DNA of 64,000 bases from Sphingomonadales bacterium (lineage in GTDB: Bacteria; Pseudomonadota; Alphaproteobacteria; Sphingomonadales; Sphingomonadaceae). Positions 18,845 to 28,454 of the stretch are shown piece after piece. Location: NCBI GenBank assembly GCA_027486895.1, contig JAIXOE010000054.1:1-64000 (forward strand), read 5' to 3'. The notes under the pieces are model-generated. The model saw nothing but the letters and a program-made list of their open reading frames with translations. It searched no databases and was not told where the DNA came from. Numbering within the stretch: the first letter of the stretch is position 1; every line of letters begins with the position of its first letter. The position numbers were made by a program, and so were the translations under genes.

Positions 18845-20032
18845 ATGAGCAACGCCGATCCTGTCGTAATACTATCCTACGCCCGCACGCCAATGGGGGC
18901 GATGCAAGGTGCGTTGGCCGACGTTGCCGCGACGGATCTTGGCGCGACGGCTGTGAAAGCAGCCGTTGCGCGTTCTGGCGTCGATGGCGCGGCGATTGAG
19001 CGCATCTACATGGGTTGTGTGTTACCAGCGGGCTTGGGTCAGGCCCCTGCCCGTCAGGCCGCAATAAAGGCTGGCCTCCCAAAATCGGTGCAGGCAACCA
19101 CGGTGAACAAGGTGTGCGGCTCAGGCATGCAGACCGTCATCATGGGCAGTGAGGCACTCGCCGCTGGCTCCGTCGATTATGTCATCGCGGGCGGCATGGA
19201 AAGCATGACCAACGCGCCCTATTTGCTGAAAAAGCACCGCAGTGGCGCACGCATTGGACATGACACCGCCTACGACCATATGTTCCTCGATGGACTTGAA
19301 GACGCATATGAGGCGGGCCGCGCCATGGGTACCTTCGCGCAGGACACAGCAAATGAATATCAGCTGACGCGCGAAGCACAGGACGCTTACGCCATTGAAT
19401 CGCTTCGCCGCGCGCAAAGTGCGATTGCAGACGGCGCGTTCAAGGCGGAAATCGTTGCCGTCACCGTTGCCACACGCAAGGGCGACGTCATCGTCGATAC
19501 AGACGAACAACCCGGCAAAGGCATGCCCGACAAAATTCCAACGCTCAAGCCAGCCTTTGCGAAGGACGGAACGATCACGGCCGCAACCAGCTCGTCGATT
19601 TCAGATGGTGCTGCAGCGCTTGTCCTGACCCGTCAATCTGTTGCCGACGCTAATGGCCAAACGCCGATTGCCCGTATCGTCGCGCACGCCGCGCACGCGC
19701 AGGAGCCATCGGCGTTCACCACAGCGCCTGTTGGTGCGATCAACAAATGTCTGGAAAAAGCTGGCTGGACCATAAGCGATGTTGACCTGTTCGAAGTGAA
19801 CGAGGCGTTCGCCTGCGTCGCGATGTTTGCGATGCACGATCTTGGCATTTCGCATGACAAGATTAACGTTCATGGCGGCGCGACAGCATTGGGGCACCCC
19901 ATTGGTGCGTCGGGTGCACGGATCATCACGACCTTGGTTGCTGCGCTTCAACGGCATGGCAAGAAACGCGGTCTAGCATCGCTCTGCATTGGCGGCGGCG
20001 AAGCGACTGCACTGGCTATCGAGATCATCTAA
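18845..20032 (+). CDS. Acetyl-CoA C-acyltransferase (thiolase)
   Basis: Thiolase interconverting acetyl-CoA and acetoacetyl-CoA or shortening 3-ketoacyl-CoA. Start at ATG 18845 behind AAAGGA gives 395 residues. The acyl-accepting Cys91 lies in NKVCGSGMQ, the histidine in GGATALGHPIGASGAR and the second catalytic cysteine in SLCIGGGEATALAIE. The size and motifs fit the biosynthetic AtoB/PhaA type more than FadA, but both reactions are possible. It probably works with the upstream acyl-CoA synthetase. Confidence 0.9.
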   Translation: MSNADPVVILSYARTPMGAMQGALADVAATDLGATAVKAAVARSGVDGAAIERIYMGCVLPAGLGQAPARQAAIKAGLPKSVQATTVNKVCGSGMQTVIMGSEALAAGSVDYVIAGGMESMTNAPYLLKKHRSGARIGHDTAYDHMFLDGLEDAYEAGRAMGTFAQDTANEYQLTREAQDAYAIESLRRAQSAIADGAFKAEIVAVTVATRKGDVIVDTDEQPGKGMPDKIPTLKPAFAKDGTITAATSSSISDGAAALVLTRQSVADANGQTPIARIVAHAAHAQEPSAFTTAPVGAINKCLEKAGWTISDVDLFEVNEAFACVAMFAMHDLGISHDKINVHGGATALGHPIGASGARIITTLVAALQRHGKKRGLASLCIGGGEATALAIEII

Positions 20033-20162
20033 CCGATACAATTTGCGACAGTTATGTCCGATTTCTGAACAGCTTATTCGACGCCCATTCACGGCCCGAA
20101 GTCCATCTAGGGAACGTCGACGCAGTTAGTGCGTTTACGTTGAGAGAAAAGGACAGAAGACC

Positions 20163-20633
20163 ATGAAGACCAAATTTTTGATCGCAGCGGTCATCGCCAC
20201 CACCTTAACACCGATGGCGGCGCAGGCGCAGACACGCGAACTAAATCGTGACCGTCAGGAGGTCCGTCAGGAAAAGCGCGAGGTGCAGGACGCACGTCGT
20301 TATGGCGACCGTCAGGATGTCCGCGAAGAGCGTCGTGATGTGCGTGAAGCCCGTCAGGAGTATAAGGAAGATTGGCGCGAATATCGGCAGAAAAACCGTC
20401 GTGCTTTTCAGGCCACCCGCTTTAACGCGCCATTCCGTTATCGGACATTCAACACCGGCGTAAGCATTGGCGCAAGCTATTATGCACCGCGCTATCGTGT
20501 GAGCAATTATGCGAATTACCGCCTGCCAAATCCGGGCCGTTATCAAACATATGTACGTCACTACAACGACGTGCTGCTGGTGAACACACGCACCGGCCGA
20601 GTCATTAGAGCCTATCGCGGCTTTTACCTCTAA
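20163..20633 (+). CDS. RcnB-like periplasmic protein
   Basis: Exported protein of 156 residues with a signal peptide ending ...TLTPMAAQA-QT. The mature part begins with a highly charged Arg/Glu helix built of RxDRQxVRxExR-type repeats (residues 25-75) and ends in an aromatic, Tyr/Arg-rich domain (YYAPRYRVSNYANY... YVRHYNDVLLVNTRTGRVIRAYRGFY) that resembles the RcnB nickel/cobalt-homeostasis family. Metal binding is not shown by the sequence; a role in envelope stress is equally possible. Confidence 0.7.
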   Translation: MKTKFLIAAVIATTLTPMAAQAQTRELNRDRQEVRQEKREVQDARRYGDRQDVREERRDVREARQEYKEDWREYRQKNRRAFQATRFNAPFRYRTFNTGVSIGASYYAPRYRVSNYANYRLPNPGRYQTYVRHYNDVLLVNTRTGRVIRAYRGFYL

Positions 20634-20659
20634 AGCGTTCAATCCTCCCTGAACGCTTT

Positions 20660-20696
20660 GGGCCGTCGGAGAAATCCGGCGGCCCTTTGTTTTTTG
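20660..20696 (+). terminator. Rho-independent terminator
   Basis: An 11-bp stem (GGGCCGTCGGA/TCCGGCGGCCC, one G-T pair) with a GAAA loop is followed by TTTGTTTTTT. It ends the RcnB-like gene. Confidence 0.9.
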
Positions 20697-20720
20697 CCGC
20701 GCGCAGGCTAAGCATGTGGC

Positions 20721-21386
20721 ATGAATATCGTCTTCGTTCTCTTCGACAATGTCACGCAACTCGATTTTACGGGGCCCGTGCAATTCCTCTCGCGCTTGCC
20801 GGGCGCGGATGTGCATGTTGTCAGCAAAACCGGCGCGGCGGTTAGCACCGATAGCGGCTTTTCCATTCTCCCTAGGTCCAGCTTCGAAGACTGCCCGCAG
20901 GCGGACATCATTTGCGTTCCTGGCGGGCATGGCGTCCGTGATGCGATTGCAGACCCGGAAATCGTCGATTTTGTCCGGGCTCAAGCAAACGGTGCGCAAT
21001 ATATCACAAGCGTGTGCACCGGTGCATTCATTCTCGGGGCTGCCGATTTGCTCCGTGGCAAGGAAGCGACCTGCCACTGGGCTTACACTCATCTGCTGCC
21101 GATGTTTGGTGCAGCGCATCGCCCCGCACGCGTTGTCCGCGATGGCAATTTGGTTACCGCAGGCGGCGTAACATCTGGCATCGACTTTGCGCTTGAACTG
21201 ATTTCAGACATTGCAGGTGAGGATGTTGCGCGGTCTATCCAACTTGCGCTCGAATATGATCCTGTCCCACCATTTAGCGGCGGAACGCCTGCAAATGCCC
21301 CGGATGCAATAGTCTCAAACCTCCGCGCGCGCGTTTATGAAAAGGCCGCAACCGAAATGGAAATCGCGATCAAAAAGATAATTTAA
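20721..21386 (+). CDS. DJ-1/PfpI family protein, isocyanide hydratase-like
   Basis: Cytosolic protein of 221 residues in the DJ-1/PfpI superfamily. The nucleophile-elbow cysteine is Cys99 (TSVCTGAFILGAADLL), and Asp15 (TQLDFTGP) and VTAGGVTSGIDFAL match cyclohexyl-isocyanide hydratases and the amidase-like domain of AraC-type regulators; no DNA-binding domain is present. The natural substrate is unknown. Confidence 0.85.
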   Translation: MNIVFVLFDNVTQLDFTGPVQFLSRLPGADVHVVSKTGAAVSTDSGFSILPRSSFEDCPQADIICVPGGHGVRDAIADPEIVDFVRAQANGAQYITSVCTGAFILGAADLLRGKEATCHWAYTHLLPMFGAAHRPARVVRDGNLVTAGGVTSGIDFALELISDIAGEDVARSIQLALEYDPVPPFSGGTPANAPDAIVSNLRARVYEKAATEMEIAIKKII

Positions 21387-21457
21387 CTCGCCAGTTAAAT
21401 TCCCACTGGACGAAGTCTGTTCATGGGCATAGCGTCTCCGCTCGGGAGAGAGAAATT

Positions 21458-23650
21458 ATGACGAATAAGCTTTGGTTGGCGGCCGCAATTGCTGGCGCGA
21501 CACTGTTTCTGGGTTCATGCCAAAAGGTAGCCGGACCGACTGACGTACCTGCGTTCGCCGCGATTGACGGTGATTATCTGAAAACCGGCGGCGATGGTTC
21601 CAACTGGGCGATGACCGGTTTCAATTATAATGAGCAGCGGCACAGCCCACTTACCCTGATCAACGACAGCAATGTGCAGGATCTGGGCATTGCCTGGTTT
21701 GCGGACTTGCCTGATGCCCGCGGCCAGGAAGCAACCCCAGTGGTTGTCGACGGCAAAATGTTCATTTCAACCGCGTGGTCAAAGGTATTCGCCTATGATG
21801 CCAAAACCGGCAAGCCACTGTGGAACTTCGATCCTGAAGTCGACAAAGCGCGCGGGGTCAAAGCCTGCTGCGACGTTGTTAACCGCGGCGTCGCTTTCTG
21901 GAAGGGTAGCGTTTTTGTCGGAACCATCGACGGACGGCTAATTTCGTTGGATGCAACCACCGGCAAGCAATTGTGGAGTGTCCAAACACTTGATCTCGAA
22001 TCCAACGGGACGATTACGGGTGTTCCACGGGTCGTAAAGGACAAGGTGGTTATTGGCTTTGGCGGCGCAGAGTTCGGCGCGCGCGGATATGTGACCGCTT
22101 ATGACGCTGCGACCGGCGAACAGGCATGGCGTTTTTACACCACGCCCAATCCTAAGGGAGAGCCTGACAACGCTGCAAGCGATGAAATTTTGAAGACTGC
22201 GGCCACGAGCACATGGAGTACAAAACCCAAAAAGGGTGACTGGCGCGAAAGTGGCGGCGGCGGCACGGTATGGGACGCAATCGTTTATGATGCCGAGCTT
22301 GATCAACTATATCTGGGCGTCGGCAACGGAAACCCGTGGAACCATGGCATCCGGTCAAACGGAGAAGGCGACAATCTGTTCCTGTCATCCATCGTCGCAC
22401 TTAAGCCCGATACCGGGGAGTATGTCTGGCACTATCAAGAAACACCGGCTGAAAGCTGGGATTACACCGCAACACAGCCGATCATTTTGGCAACAGAAAC
22501 CCGCGACGGCAAAGAACGCAAGGTGCTTTATCACGCGCCGAAGAATGGATTTTTCTTCACCATTGACCGCTTGAACGGCAAAATGTTGTCGGCCAACCCG
22601 TTCATCGACGGCATCACCTGGGCAACTGGCTATGACGTGAAGACCGGGCGGCCAATCGAAAATCCCGAAGCGCGCTATGAAAAAACGGGCAAGCTTTACA
22701 TGGCTAACCCATCGGCACTTGGTGCACATAACTGGCACCCAATGAGCTTTAACCCGGCCACTGGATTGGTCTACATTCCAGCCCTTTACATTGGCGGCGC
22801 GTATCTGCCGCCGGTTGCGCCAAATGAACAGGACCGCAAGGCGCTAGGTTTCAATACTGGCGGCGCGATGGCGACGGCGGACCTTCCGGATGACACCAAT
22901 TTCGTGAAGGCTGTAAAAGCGGCCACGACCGGAAAGCTAGTTGCATTCGACCCGAAGACCGGAAAGGCAAAATGGACGGTTGACCACCCCGCTTCATGGA
23001 ATGGCGGAACGATGACCACAGCCGGAAATCTGGTTTTCCAAGGCACTGCCATGGGCGAGTTCCGTGCTTACGCTGCGGATACCGGCAAGCAACTGTTGAA
23101 CCTCAACGTACAGTCGGGCGTGTTGTCTGGCGCATCGACCTATACGGTCGACGGCGAGCAATATGTCGCCTTCCTGACCAGCAAAGGCGGCGCGTTTCCG
23201 CTCGTATCCGGTTATGCAGGCGCCACCAGCGCCGCGGTTCCCAATATACCCCGCCTGATCGTTCTCAAGCTGGGCGGGAAAACAGCATTGCCAGCCGTAC
23301 CTGAGGCGCCGGAATATGTTTGGGCACCACCAGCCCAATTCGGCACGCCAGCAGATATCGCTGCGGGCGGGTCAAACTTCCAACGCTATTGCCTTGTCTG
23401 CCACGGCCCCGGGGCCGTCGGGAACGGTGTGCTGCCTGACTTGCGTAAATCTGGTGTGATTGCGGATGCGGCAACTTGGAAATCAGTTGTCATTGACGGC
23501 ATCCTTAAGGGCAATGGCATGGTCAGCTTTGGCAGCGTGTTAACGCCCAAAGAGGCCGAGCAAATGCGCGCCTATGTTGTCAGCCGCGCACATTATGCAA
23601 AGGCAAATGATGCAGCATTGGGCGGTAGTGCAAAAAAGGCAGCAAAGTAA
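21458..23650 (+). CDS. PQQ-dependent quinohaemoprotein alcohol dehydrogenase (lipoprotein)
   Basis: Periplasmic alcohol dehydrogenase with a PQQ-binding eight-bladed propeller and a C-terminal cytochrome c domain, 730 residues. The N-terminus has a lipobox (LFLGSC, Cys21), so it is probably membrane-anchored. The adjacent-cysteine disulfide is visible in VKACCDVV, the catalytic aspartate region in AESWDYTA, and the haem site CLVCH near residue 650. The residue two after the catalytic Asp is Thr, not the extra Asp of lanthanide enzymes, which points to a Ca2+ cofactor. No PQQ biosynthesis or other cytochrome genes are nearby. Confidence 0.9.
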   Translation: MTNKLWLAAAIAGATLFLGSCQKVAGPTDVPAFAAIDGDYLKTGGDGSNWAMTGFNYNEQRHSPLTLINDSNVQDLGIAWFADLPDARGQEATPVVVDGKMFISTAWSKVFAYDAKTGKPLWNFDPEVDKARGVKACCDVVNRGVAFWKGSVFVGTIDGRLISLDATTGKQLWSVQTLDLESNGTITGVPRVVKDKVVIGFGGAEFGARGYVTAYDAATGEQAWRFYTTPNPKGEPDNAASDEILKTAATSTWSTKPKKGDWRESGGGGTVWDAIVYDAELDQLYLGVGNGNPWNHGIRSNGEGDNLFLSSIVALKPDTGEYVWHYQETPAESWDYTATQPIILATETRDGKERKVLYHAPKNGFFFTIDRLNGKMLSANPFIDGITWATGYDVKTGRPIENPEARYEKTGKLYMANPSALGAHNWHPMSFNPATGLVYIPALYIGGAYLPPVAPNEQDRKALGFNTGGAMATADLPDDTNFVKAVKAATTGKLVAFDPKTGKAKWTVDHPASWNGGTMTTAGNLVFQGTAMGEFRAYAADTGKQLLNLNVQSGVLSGASTYTVDGEQYVAFLTSKGGAFPLVSGYAGATSAAVPNIPRLIVLKLGGKTALPAVPEAPEYVWAPPAQFGTPADIAAGGSNFQRYCLVCHGPGAVGNGVLPDLRKSGVIADAATWKSVVIDGILKGNGMVSFGSVLTPKEAEQMRAYVVSRAHYAKANDAALGGSAKKAAK

Positions 23651-23668
23651 AAAACTGCTGCCCATGAA

Positions 23669-23711
23669 TCTGGCATCTGCTTAAAATTTAGGCAGATGCC
23701 AGAGCCCTTTT
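23669..23711 (+). terminator. Terminator of the PQQ alcohol dehydrogenase gene
   Basis: Perfect 12-bp arms (TCTGGCATCTGC / GCAGATGCCAGA) with an 11-nt loop, followed by GCCCTTTT. Confidence 0.75.
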
Positions 23712-23746
23712 GACCCAAAATAACGCGTTTAGGCGTTGGTCAATTT

Positions 23747-24163
<417 letters not shown>

Positions 24164-24209
24164 AAAATCCAAAATATCCAAAAAAGACAAGCGAAAGAAG
24201 GAAAGCAAC

Positions 24210-25622
24210 ATGGGTACCTCAGCCAAGGACATTATCAAGCGCATTAAGGATGAGGAGATCGAGTGGGTCGATGTCCGCTTCACTGATCCCAAGGGCAAAT
24301 GGCAGCATCTGACCATGTGCGCTGGTGTAATCGGCGAAGACGAGTTGGAAGACGGCTTGATGTTTGACGGTTCGTCCATCGAAGGCTGGAAGGCCATCAA
24401 TGAATCCGACATGATCCTGAAGCCAGATTTGGATGCCGTGTACGTAGATCCATTCTCCGCAACACCAATGATGATCATCTTCTGTGATATCGTTGAGCCA
24501 TCAACCGGCGAGCTTTACAGCCGTGACCCGCGCTCGACCGCAAAGCGCGCCGAAGCATATTTGAAAACCACAGGCATCGGCGACACCGTATATGTCGGTC
24601 CAGAAGCCGAGTTTTTCATGTTTGACGATGTGCGTTTCGAAAACAGCTACAACACGTCATATTACAAAATCGACGATATCGAGCTGCCAACAAATACAGG
24701 CACAAAATATGAAAGCGGCAACATGGGCCATCGCCCCCGCGCAAAGGGTGGTTATTTCCCAGTTGCGCCCGTCGACAGCGCGATGGACATCCGTGGCGAA
24801 ATGGTCTCGACCATGCTCGAAATGGGCCTGCCTTGCGACAAGCATCACCATGAAGTCGCCGCTGCCCAGCATGAACTTGGCCTGACTTTCGGTACGCTAA
24901 CACAGACCGCTGACCGTATGCAGATCTACAAATATGTCGTGCATCAGGTCGCACATGCATATGGCAAGACCGCAACGTTCATGCCGAAGCCAATCAAGGA
25001 AGACAATGGTTCGGGTATGCATACCCACCTGTCCATCTGGGAAGGCAAAACGCCGCTTTTCGCAGGCGACGGCTATGCTGGTCTTTCGGACATGTGCCTG
25101 TATTTCATCGGTGGCATCATCAAGCATGCCAAGGCGGTGAACGCATTCACAAACCCGACCACCAACAGCTACAAGCGCCTGGTTCCCGGTTACGAAGCAC
25201 CTGTTTTGCTTGCATATTCCGCGCGCAACCGTTCAGCTTCATGCCGAATTCCATATGGTGCGGGCGCGAAGGCCAAGCGCGTTGAAGTCCGCTTCCCTGA
25301 CGCAATGGCCAACCCGTATCTGTGCTATGCAGCGTTGTTCATGGCTGGTCTCGACGGCATCCAGAACAAGATTCACCCTGGCGATGCCATGGACAAGAAC
25401 TTGTACGACTTGCCACCAGCAGAGCTCGCTGAAGTACCAACCGTAGCCGGTTCGCTGCGTGAGGCTTTGGATTGTCTGGCTGCCGATCACGACTTCCTGT
25501 TGAAGGGCGACGTGTTCTCGAAGGACCAGATTGACAGCTATATCGAATTGAAGATGGAAGACGTCGCCCGTTGGGAAATGACGCCAAGCCCAGTCGAATT
25601 CGACATGTACTATAGCTACTGA
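24210..25622 (+). CDS. glnA: Glutamine synthetase type I
   Basis: Makes glutamine from glutamate, ammonia and ATP. The ORF extends back to 24006, but that part overlaps glnB in another frame; ATG 24210 ([26 protein letters not shown]) behind GAAGGAAAG gives 470 residues. Motifs include [10 protein letters not shown], the glutamate-binding [10 protein letters not shown], the ATP-region [16 protein letters not shown] and the adenylylation tyrosine at about residue 399 (KNLYDLPP), showing the GlnE-controlled GSI-beta class. Co-transcribed with glnB. Confidence 0.97.
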   Translation: MGTSAKDIIKRIKDEEIEWVDVRFTDPKGKWQHLTMCAGVIGEDELEDGLMFDGSSIEGWKAINESDMILKPDLDAVYVDPFSATPMMIIFCDIVEPSTGELYSRDPRSTAKRAEAYLKTTGIGDTVYVGPEAEFFMFDDVRFENSYNTSYYKIDDIELPTNTGTKYESGNMGHRPRAKGGYFPVAPVDSAMDIRGEMVSTMLEMGLPCDKHHHEVAAAQHELGLTFGTLTQTADRMQIYKYVVHQVAHAYGKTATFMPKPIKEDNGSGMHTHLSIWEGKTPLFAGDGYAGLSDMCLYFIGGIIKHAKAVNAFTNPTTNSYKRLVPGYEAPVLLAYSARNRSASCRIPYGAGAKAKRVEVRFPDAMANPYLCYAALFMAGLDGIQNKIHPGDAMDKNLYDLPPAELAEVPTVAGSLREALDCLAADHDFLLKGDVFSKDQIDSYIELKMEDVARWEMTPSPVEFDMYYSY

Positions 25623-25646
25623 TCCTACGCATCGGATCAGTGGTTT

Positions 25647-25682
25647 AAGGCCCGGCGGTTGGGGGACTGCCGGGCCTTTTCA
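25647..25682. terminator. Terminator between glnA and the convergent repeat-protein gene
   Basis: AAGGCCCGGC / GCCGGGCCTT, a 10-bp perfect stem followed by TTTTC. Confidence 0.88.
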
Positions 25683-25690
25683 TTTCGGGC

Positions 25691-26749
25691 TTAGTAGTTG
25701 CGTGTCCGACGCCATGTCTTGTCGAGGCGGCTTGTTAGGCGGTCCAAACGACGATCAATATTCTGTTGCTCACGCTGCGTGAAACGCCCGTCGCGATTGA
25801 ACATACGGTTCTGGCTATCAATGGCCGTCAATTCGCGCCTTGCATATTGTGCCTCGACCCGGCTGATACGCCGCGATTGCAACGCCGTGCGGACATATTC
25901 GCGCATCCAGCTCATCCGGTTGGGAATATCGCTCGGCATTTGGCTCAGATCATACTGACCTGTACCTGGACGATATTGGTTATCCGGACGATTGTCGTTG
26001 GTCGGATACGCATCATTACGCGTTGAGATCCAGCGGCCACGGGCATCATAATAGCCATAAGCGCGGCCAACCTGCCAACGACCGTTTGAGTCATAATATC
26101 CCGATTGTTCGACAGCATTCCAGTTGCCGTTGCTTTCGCTGGCATAAGCGGTGTCGCCGGCAATCCAACGGCCACGTGCGTCGTAACGTCCGCGTGTAGA
26201 GCCTGCGATCCAACGACCATTATTGTCATAATAGCCCGTGGCGGTACCAGCTACCCAACGGTTGTTCCGGTCATAATAGCCCGCCGATGATGCCGGAACC
26301 CAATAGCCATCACGGTCAACATATCCCGAACTGTTGCTGTCGCCATTTGCACTGACCCAACGGCCATTGTCATAATAGCCATTTGGTTGACCGTCGACCC
26401 AACGACCGTCCCGGTCATAATAGCCCCGCGCGTCCGACGTGTTCACACCGGTTGCGTGCCAGCGACCTTGCTGGTCGTAGTAGCCATATGCGCTGCGGCA
26501 ATCGCCACGGTCCGATTTCGAGACCTGATTGCCGATTACTGCGCCAATGATGCCGCCAATAATCGTGCCTTCGGTCTTGTCGCCGCGTCTAGCGATTACA
26601 TTGCCCAGCACGCCACCGGCTCCAGCGCCCACGGCTGTTCCAATGATCCGGCCGCTGCTGTCGCGGCGGCAACCATCATCCTGCGCCATGGCAATAGACG
26701 GTGTTAAGATGGAGAGCGCAACGCCCGCCAGAAATAAGCGACTTTTCAT
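25691..26749 (-). CDS. Exported glycine-zipper protein with GYYDxxGRW repeats
   Basis: A 352-residue protein with a signal peptide (ending PSIAMA-QD), a glycine-zipper segment (residues 36-75, GTAVGAGAGGVLGNVIARR...GTIIGGIIGAVIGNQV) of the kind found in outer-membrane 17-kDa surface-antigen-like proteins, then about ten imperfect repeats of a 13-20 residue unit with core GYYDxxGRWxxG (residues 88-243), and a C-terminal charged helical domain (270-352). No enzymatic motif is seen. The aromatic repeats could bind peptidoglycan, sugars or one another; this is inference. Monocistronic, convergent with glnA. Confidence 0.8.
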   Translation of the reverse strand: MKSRLFLAGVALSILTPSIAMAQDDGCRRDSSGRIIGTAVGAGAGGVLGNVIARRGDKTEGTIIGGIIGAVIGNQVSKSDRGDCRSAYGYYDQQGRWHATGVNTSDARGYYDRDGRWVDGQPNGYYDNGRWVSANGDSNSSGYVDRDGYWVPASSAGYYDRNNRWVAGTATGYYDNNGRWIAGSTRGRYDARGRWIAGDTAYASESNGNWNAVEQSGYYDSNGRWQVGRAYGYYDARGRWISTRNDAYPTNDNRPDNQYRPGTGQYDLSQMPSDIPNRMSWMREYVRTALQSRRISRVEAQYARRELTAIDSQNRMFNRDGRFTQREQQNIDRRLDRLTSRLDKTWRRTRNY

Positions 26750-26817
26750 AAGTTTCTCTTTTCACGTAAATTGTTCGTGAATCGATAACTGTCTGAAAGT
26801 GCGAATGTTCCTCTTCT

Positions 26818-26829
26818 GGCCTAGAGTCG
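26818..26829 (+). promoter_or_regulatory. Weak EL222-like sequence upstream of the repeat-protein gene
   Basis: GGCCTAGAGTCG matches the recalled EL222 12-bp consensus RGNCYWWRGNCY at 10 of 12 positions. It lies about 70 bp upstream of the minus-strand repeat-protein start. A match of this quality can occur by chance. Confidence 0.2.
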
Positions 26830-26854
26830 CCGAAGACTTGAGCTTAGGCTGCGC

Positions 26855-27469
26855 CTATAACCCGGCCTCTACCGCAATGCGGATAGCATCAGCGGTCGTC
26901 GCGGCGCCCAAACGGTCCATCAACAGCGCGCGGTGCATCTTGACCGTCTGCTCGCTAAGGCCAAGCCGGAATGCGATCTGCTTGTTAAGGTGGCCGAGCG
27001 CCATTTCGGCCAAAACCTCCCGCTGGCGGCGCGATAGTTGTTTGACAGCTAAAGCCGCCGCCTCGCGACGGTTTTCGTGCGTTGCTGGAGCACTTGGTTC
27101 AAGTTCAACTTGAGAGCCAAGAAAGAACTCAAGCGCCCCTTCCTCATCGAATATCGGCGCAACGAGGACGGCATTGCGAAACGGCGCACCATCCCGTTTA
27201 TAATTTAGTATCTCGACGAGCACGGGGGCGTGTCGCTCGACGCCGTTGCGGATCGCTTCCGTCAGCCACGGCTCGGTCGCTGGACCGGCCAAGAATTTGC
27301 AGTTCCGGCCAATGATTTCATGTTCCGCATAACCCGTCAGTTCAATAAACGCTGCGTTACAGGCTATAATTGGATTTTCTTTTTGGCGCGGGTCGCTGAT
27401 CACCGACGCTATCGGGCTATTTGCGATCAGAGCATCCAGTCGCTCGTTATTGCGGTCCAGAACAACCAA
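26855..27469 (-). CDS. Blue-light LOV-HTH transcription factor (EL222-like)
   Basis: One-component light-regulated transcription factor of 204 residues. The LOV domain (about 10-122) has the flavin-adduct Cys57 in GRNCKFLAG, the flavin-contacting LNYKRDG and FRN motifs, and the conserved glutamine in EFFLGSQ. A linker leads to a LuxR-type HTH (about 143-204, [36 protein letters not shown]). This order and size match EL222 of Erythrobacter litoralis, which dimerises and binds DNA in blue light. The start is TTG 27469: AGGAGG lies 9 nt upstream, while the nearest ATG is out of frame. It is divergent from the rhodopsin gene and shares a 184-bp promoter region. Confidence 0.92.
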   Translation of the reverse strand: MVVLDRNNERLDALIANSPIASVISDPRQKENPIIACNAAFIELTGYAEHEIIGRNCKFLAGPATEPWLTEAIRNGVERHAPVLVEILNYKRDGAPFRNAVLVAPIFDEEGALEFFLGSQVELEPSAPATHENRREAAALAVKQLSRRQREVLAEMALGHLNKQIAFRLGLSEQTVKMHRALLMDRLGAATTADAIRIAVEAGL

Positions 27470-27590
27470 ATTGCATTGCCTCCTACGTAACCCGTCGGCG
27501 CATTCTTGTGTGCGCCTTCATACCTTTCACTTGCTGACCGTCTGCGGCAATATCGGCAAAACATGGTACAAAGGATAGGTTGCTGCTCCT

Positions 27591-27602
27591 AGGCCATAGT
27601 TT
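27591..27602 (+). promoter_or_regulatory. Candidate LOV-HTH (EL222-type) binding site
   Basis: AGGCCATAGTTT matches the EL222 consensus as I recall it (RGNCYWWRGNCY) at 11 of 12 positions. It lies 52 bp upstream of the rhodopsin start and 122 bp upstream of the LOV-HTH start, inside their shared promoter region. The match is seen in sequence; regulation is inferred. Confidence 0.45.
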
Positions 27603-27653
27603 ATCCATTAGCCACCCGATATCCGTAACGGGGTCGCCAAAAGGGGGAACGAC

Positions 27654-28415
27654 ATGGAAAATCTAACATTTGGCCAATATTCATTGGTCTACAACGCATT
27701 CTCATTCACATTTGCAACGATGGCTGCAGCCACGCTGTTTTTGTGGTTCGGCCGTTCACAAGTGGGCCCAGCCTACAAAACGGCACTCACCATTTCTGGC
27801 CTGGTTTGCGCCATTGCCGCATATCACTATTTCCGCATTTTCGAAAGCTGGGAAGGCGCATATTCCATCGAAGGCGGCGTTGTGTCCGCAAGCGGTTATG
27901 CATTTAACGACGCCTATCGCTATGTCGATTGGTTGTTGACCGTGCCATTGCTGCTCATCGAACTCATTCTCGTGATGCGTTTGAGCCAGGAAGAAACGGT
28001 ATCGAAGTCGTTCAAGCTCGGCGGTGCCGCTGCATTGATGATCGTCTTGGGCTACCCAGGCGAAATCGCAACCGACATTCCAACACGCGTATTGTGGGGC
28101 ACATTGTCGGCGATTCCTTTCGTATACATCATGTGGCAGTTGTTTGCGGGCCTCGGCGCGTCGATCAACAATCAGCCTGAAAATGTACGTGAACTGGTGA
28201 AGAAGGCGCGTTTGCTGACCTTCGCATCATGGGGTTTCTACCCAATCGTATACATGATCCCGTACACCAACCTAAGTGGCTCGGACGTCACCGTGGGCGT
28301 ACAGGTCGGCTACACAATTGCTGACTTGATCGCAAAGGCAGGCGTCGGCGTATTGATCTACATGATCGCTGTACGCAAGTCGCAGGCCGAATATGGCGAC
28401 AAGGCCTTCGGTTAA
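27654..28415 (+). CDS. Xanthorhodopsin-type proton-pumping rhodopsin
   Basis: Seven-helix retinal protein of 253 residues acting as an outward light-driven proton pump. Helix C reads RYVDWLLTVPLLLIEL, giving the D92/T96/E103 proton-pump triad, and the retinal Schiff-base lysine is K228 (ADLIAKAGVG). The tuning position corresponding to residue 105 of proteorhodopsin is Leu100, predicting green absorption. His58 is at the spacing of the histidine that pairs with the counterion. Gly149 (LWGTLS) is at the position of the glycine that opens the carotenoid-antenna fenestration in Gloeobacter rhodopsin (offset of 57 from the counterion). GGGGGA-type ribosome-binding site upstream. Followed by blh. 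Confidence 0.95.
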   Translation: MENLTFGQYSLVYNAFSFTFATMAAATLFLWFGRSQVGPAYKTALTISGLVCAIAAYHYFRIFESWEGAYSIEGGVVSASGYAFNDAYRYVDWLLTVPLLLIELILVMRLSQEETVSKSFKLGGAAALMIVLGYPGEIATDIPTRVLWGTLSAIPFVYIMWQLFAGLGASINNQPENVRELVKKARLLTFASWGFYPIVYMIPYTNLSGSDVTVGVQVGYTIADLIAKAGVGVLIYMIAVRKSQAEYGDKAFG

Positions 28416-28454
28416 GTACTGGACGTGCGCCGCACCGGTGGCGTACATTCCTTT

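Noticed and set aside
25945-26290. Short tandem DNA repeats that might be a CRISPR or satellite
   Set aside because: The repeats are the DNA of the GYYDxxGRW protein repeats; unit length varies and there are no unique spacers.
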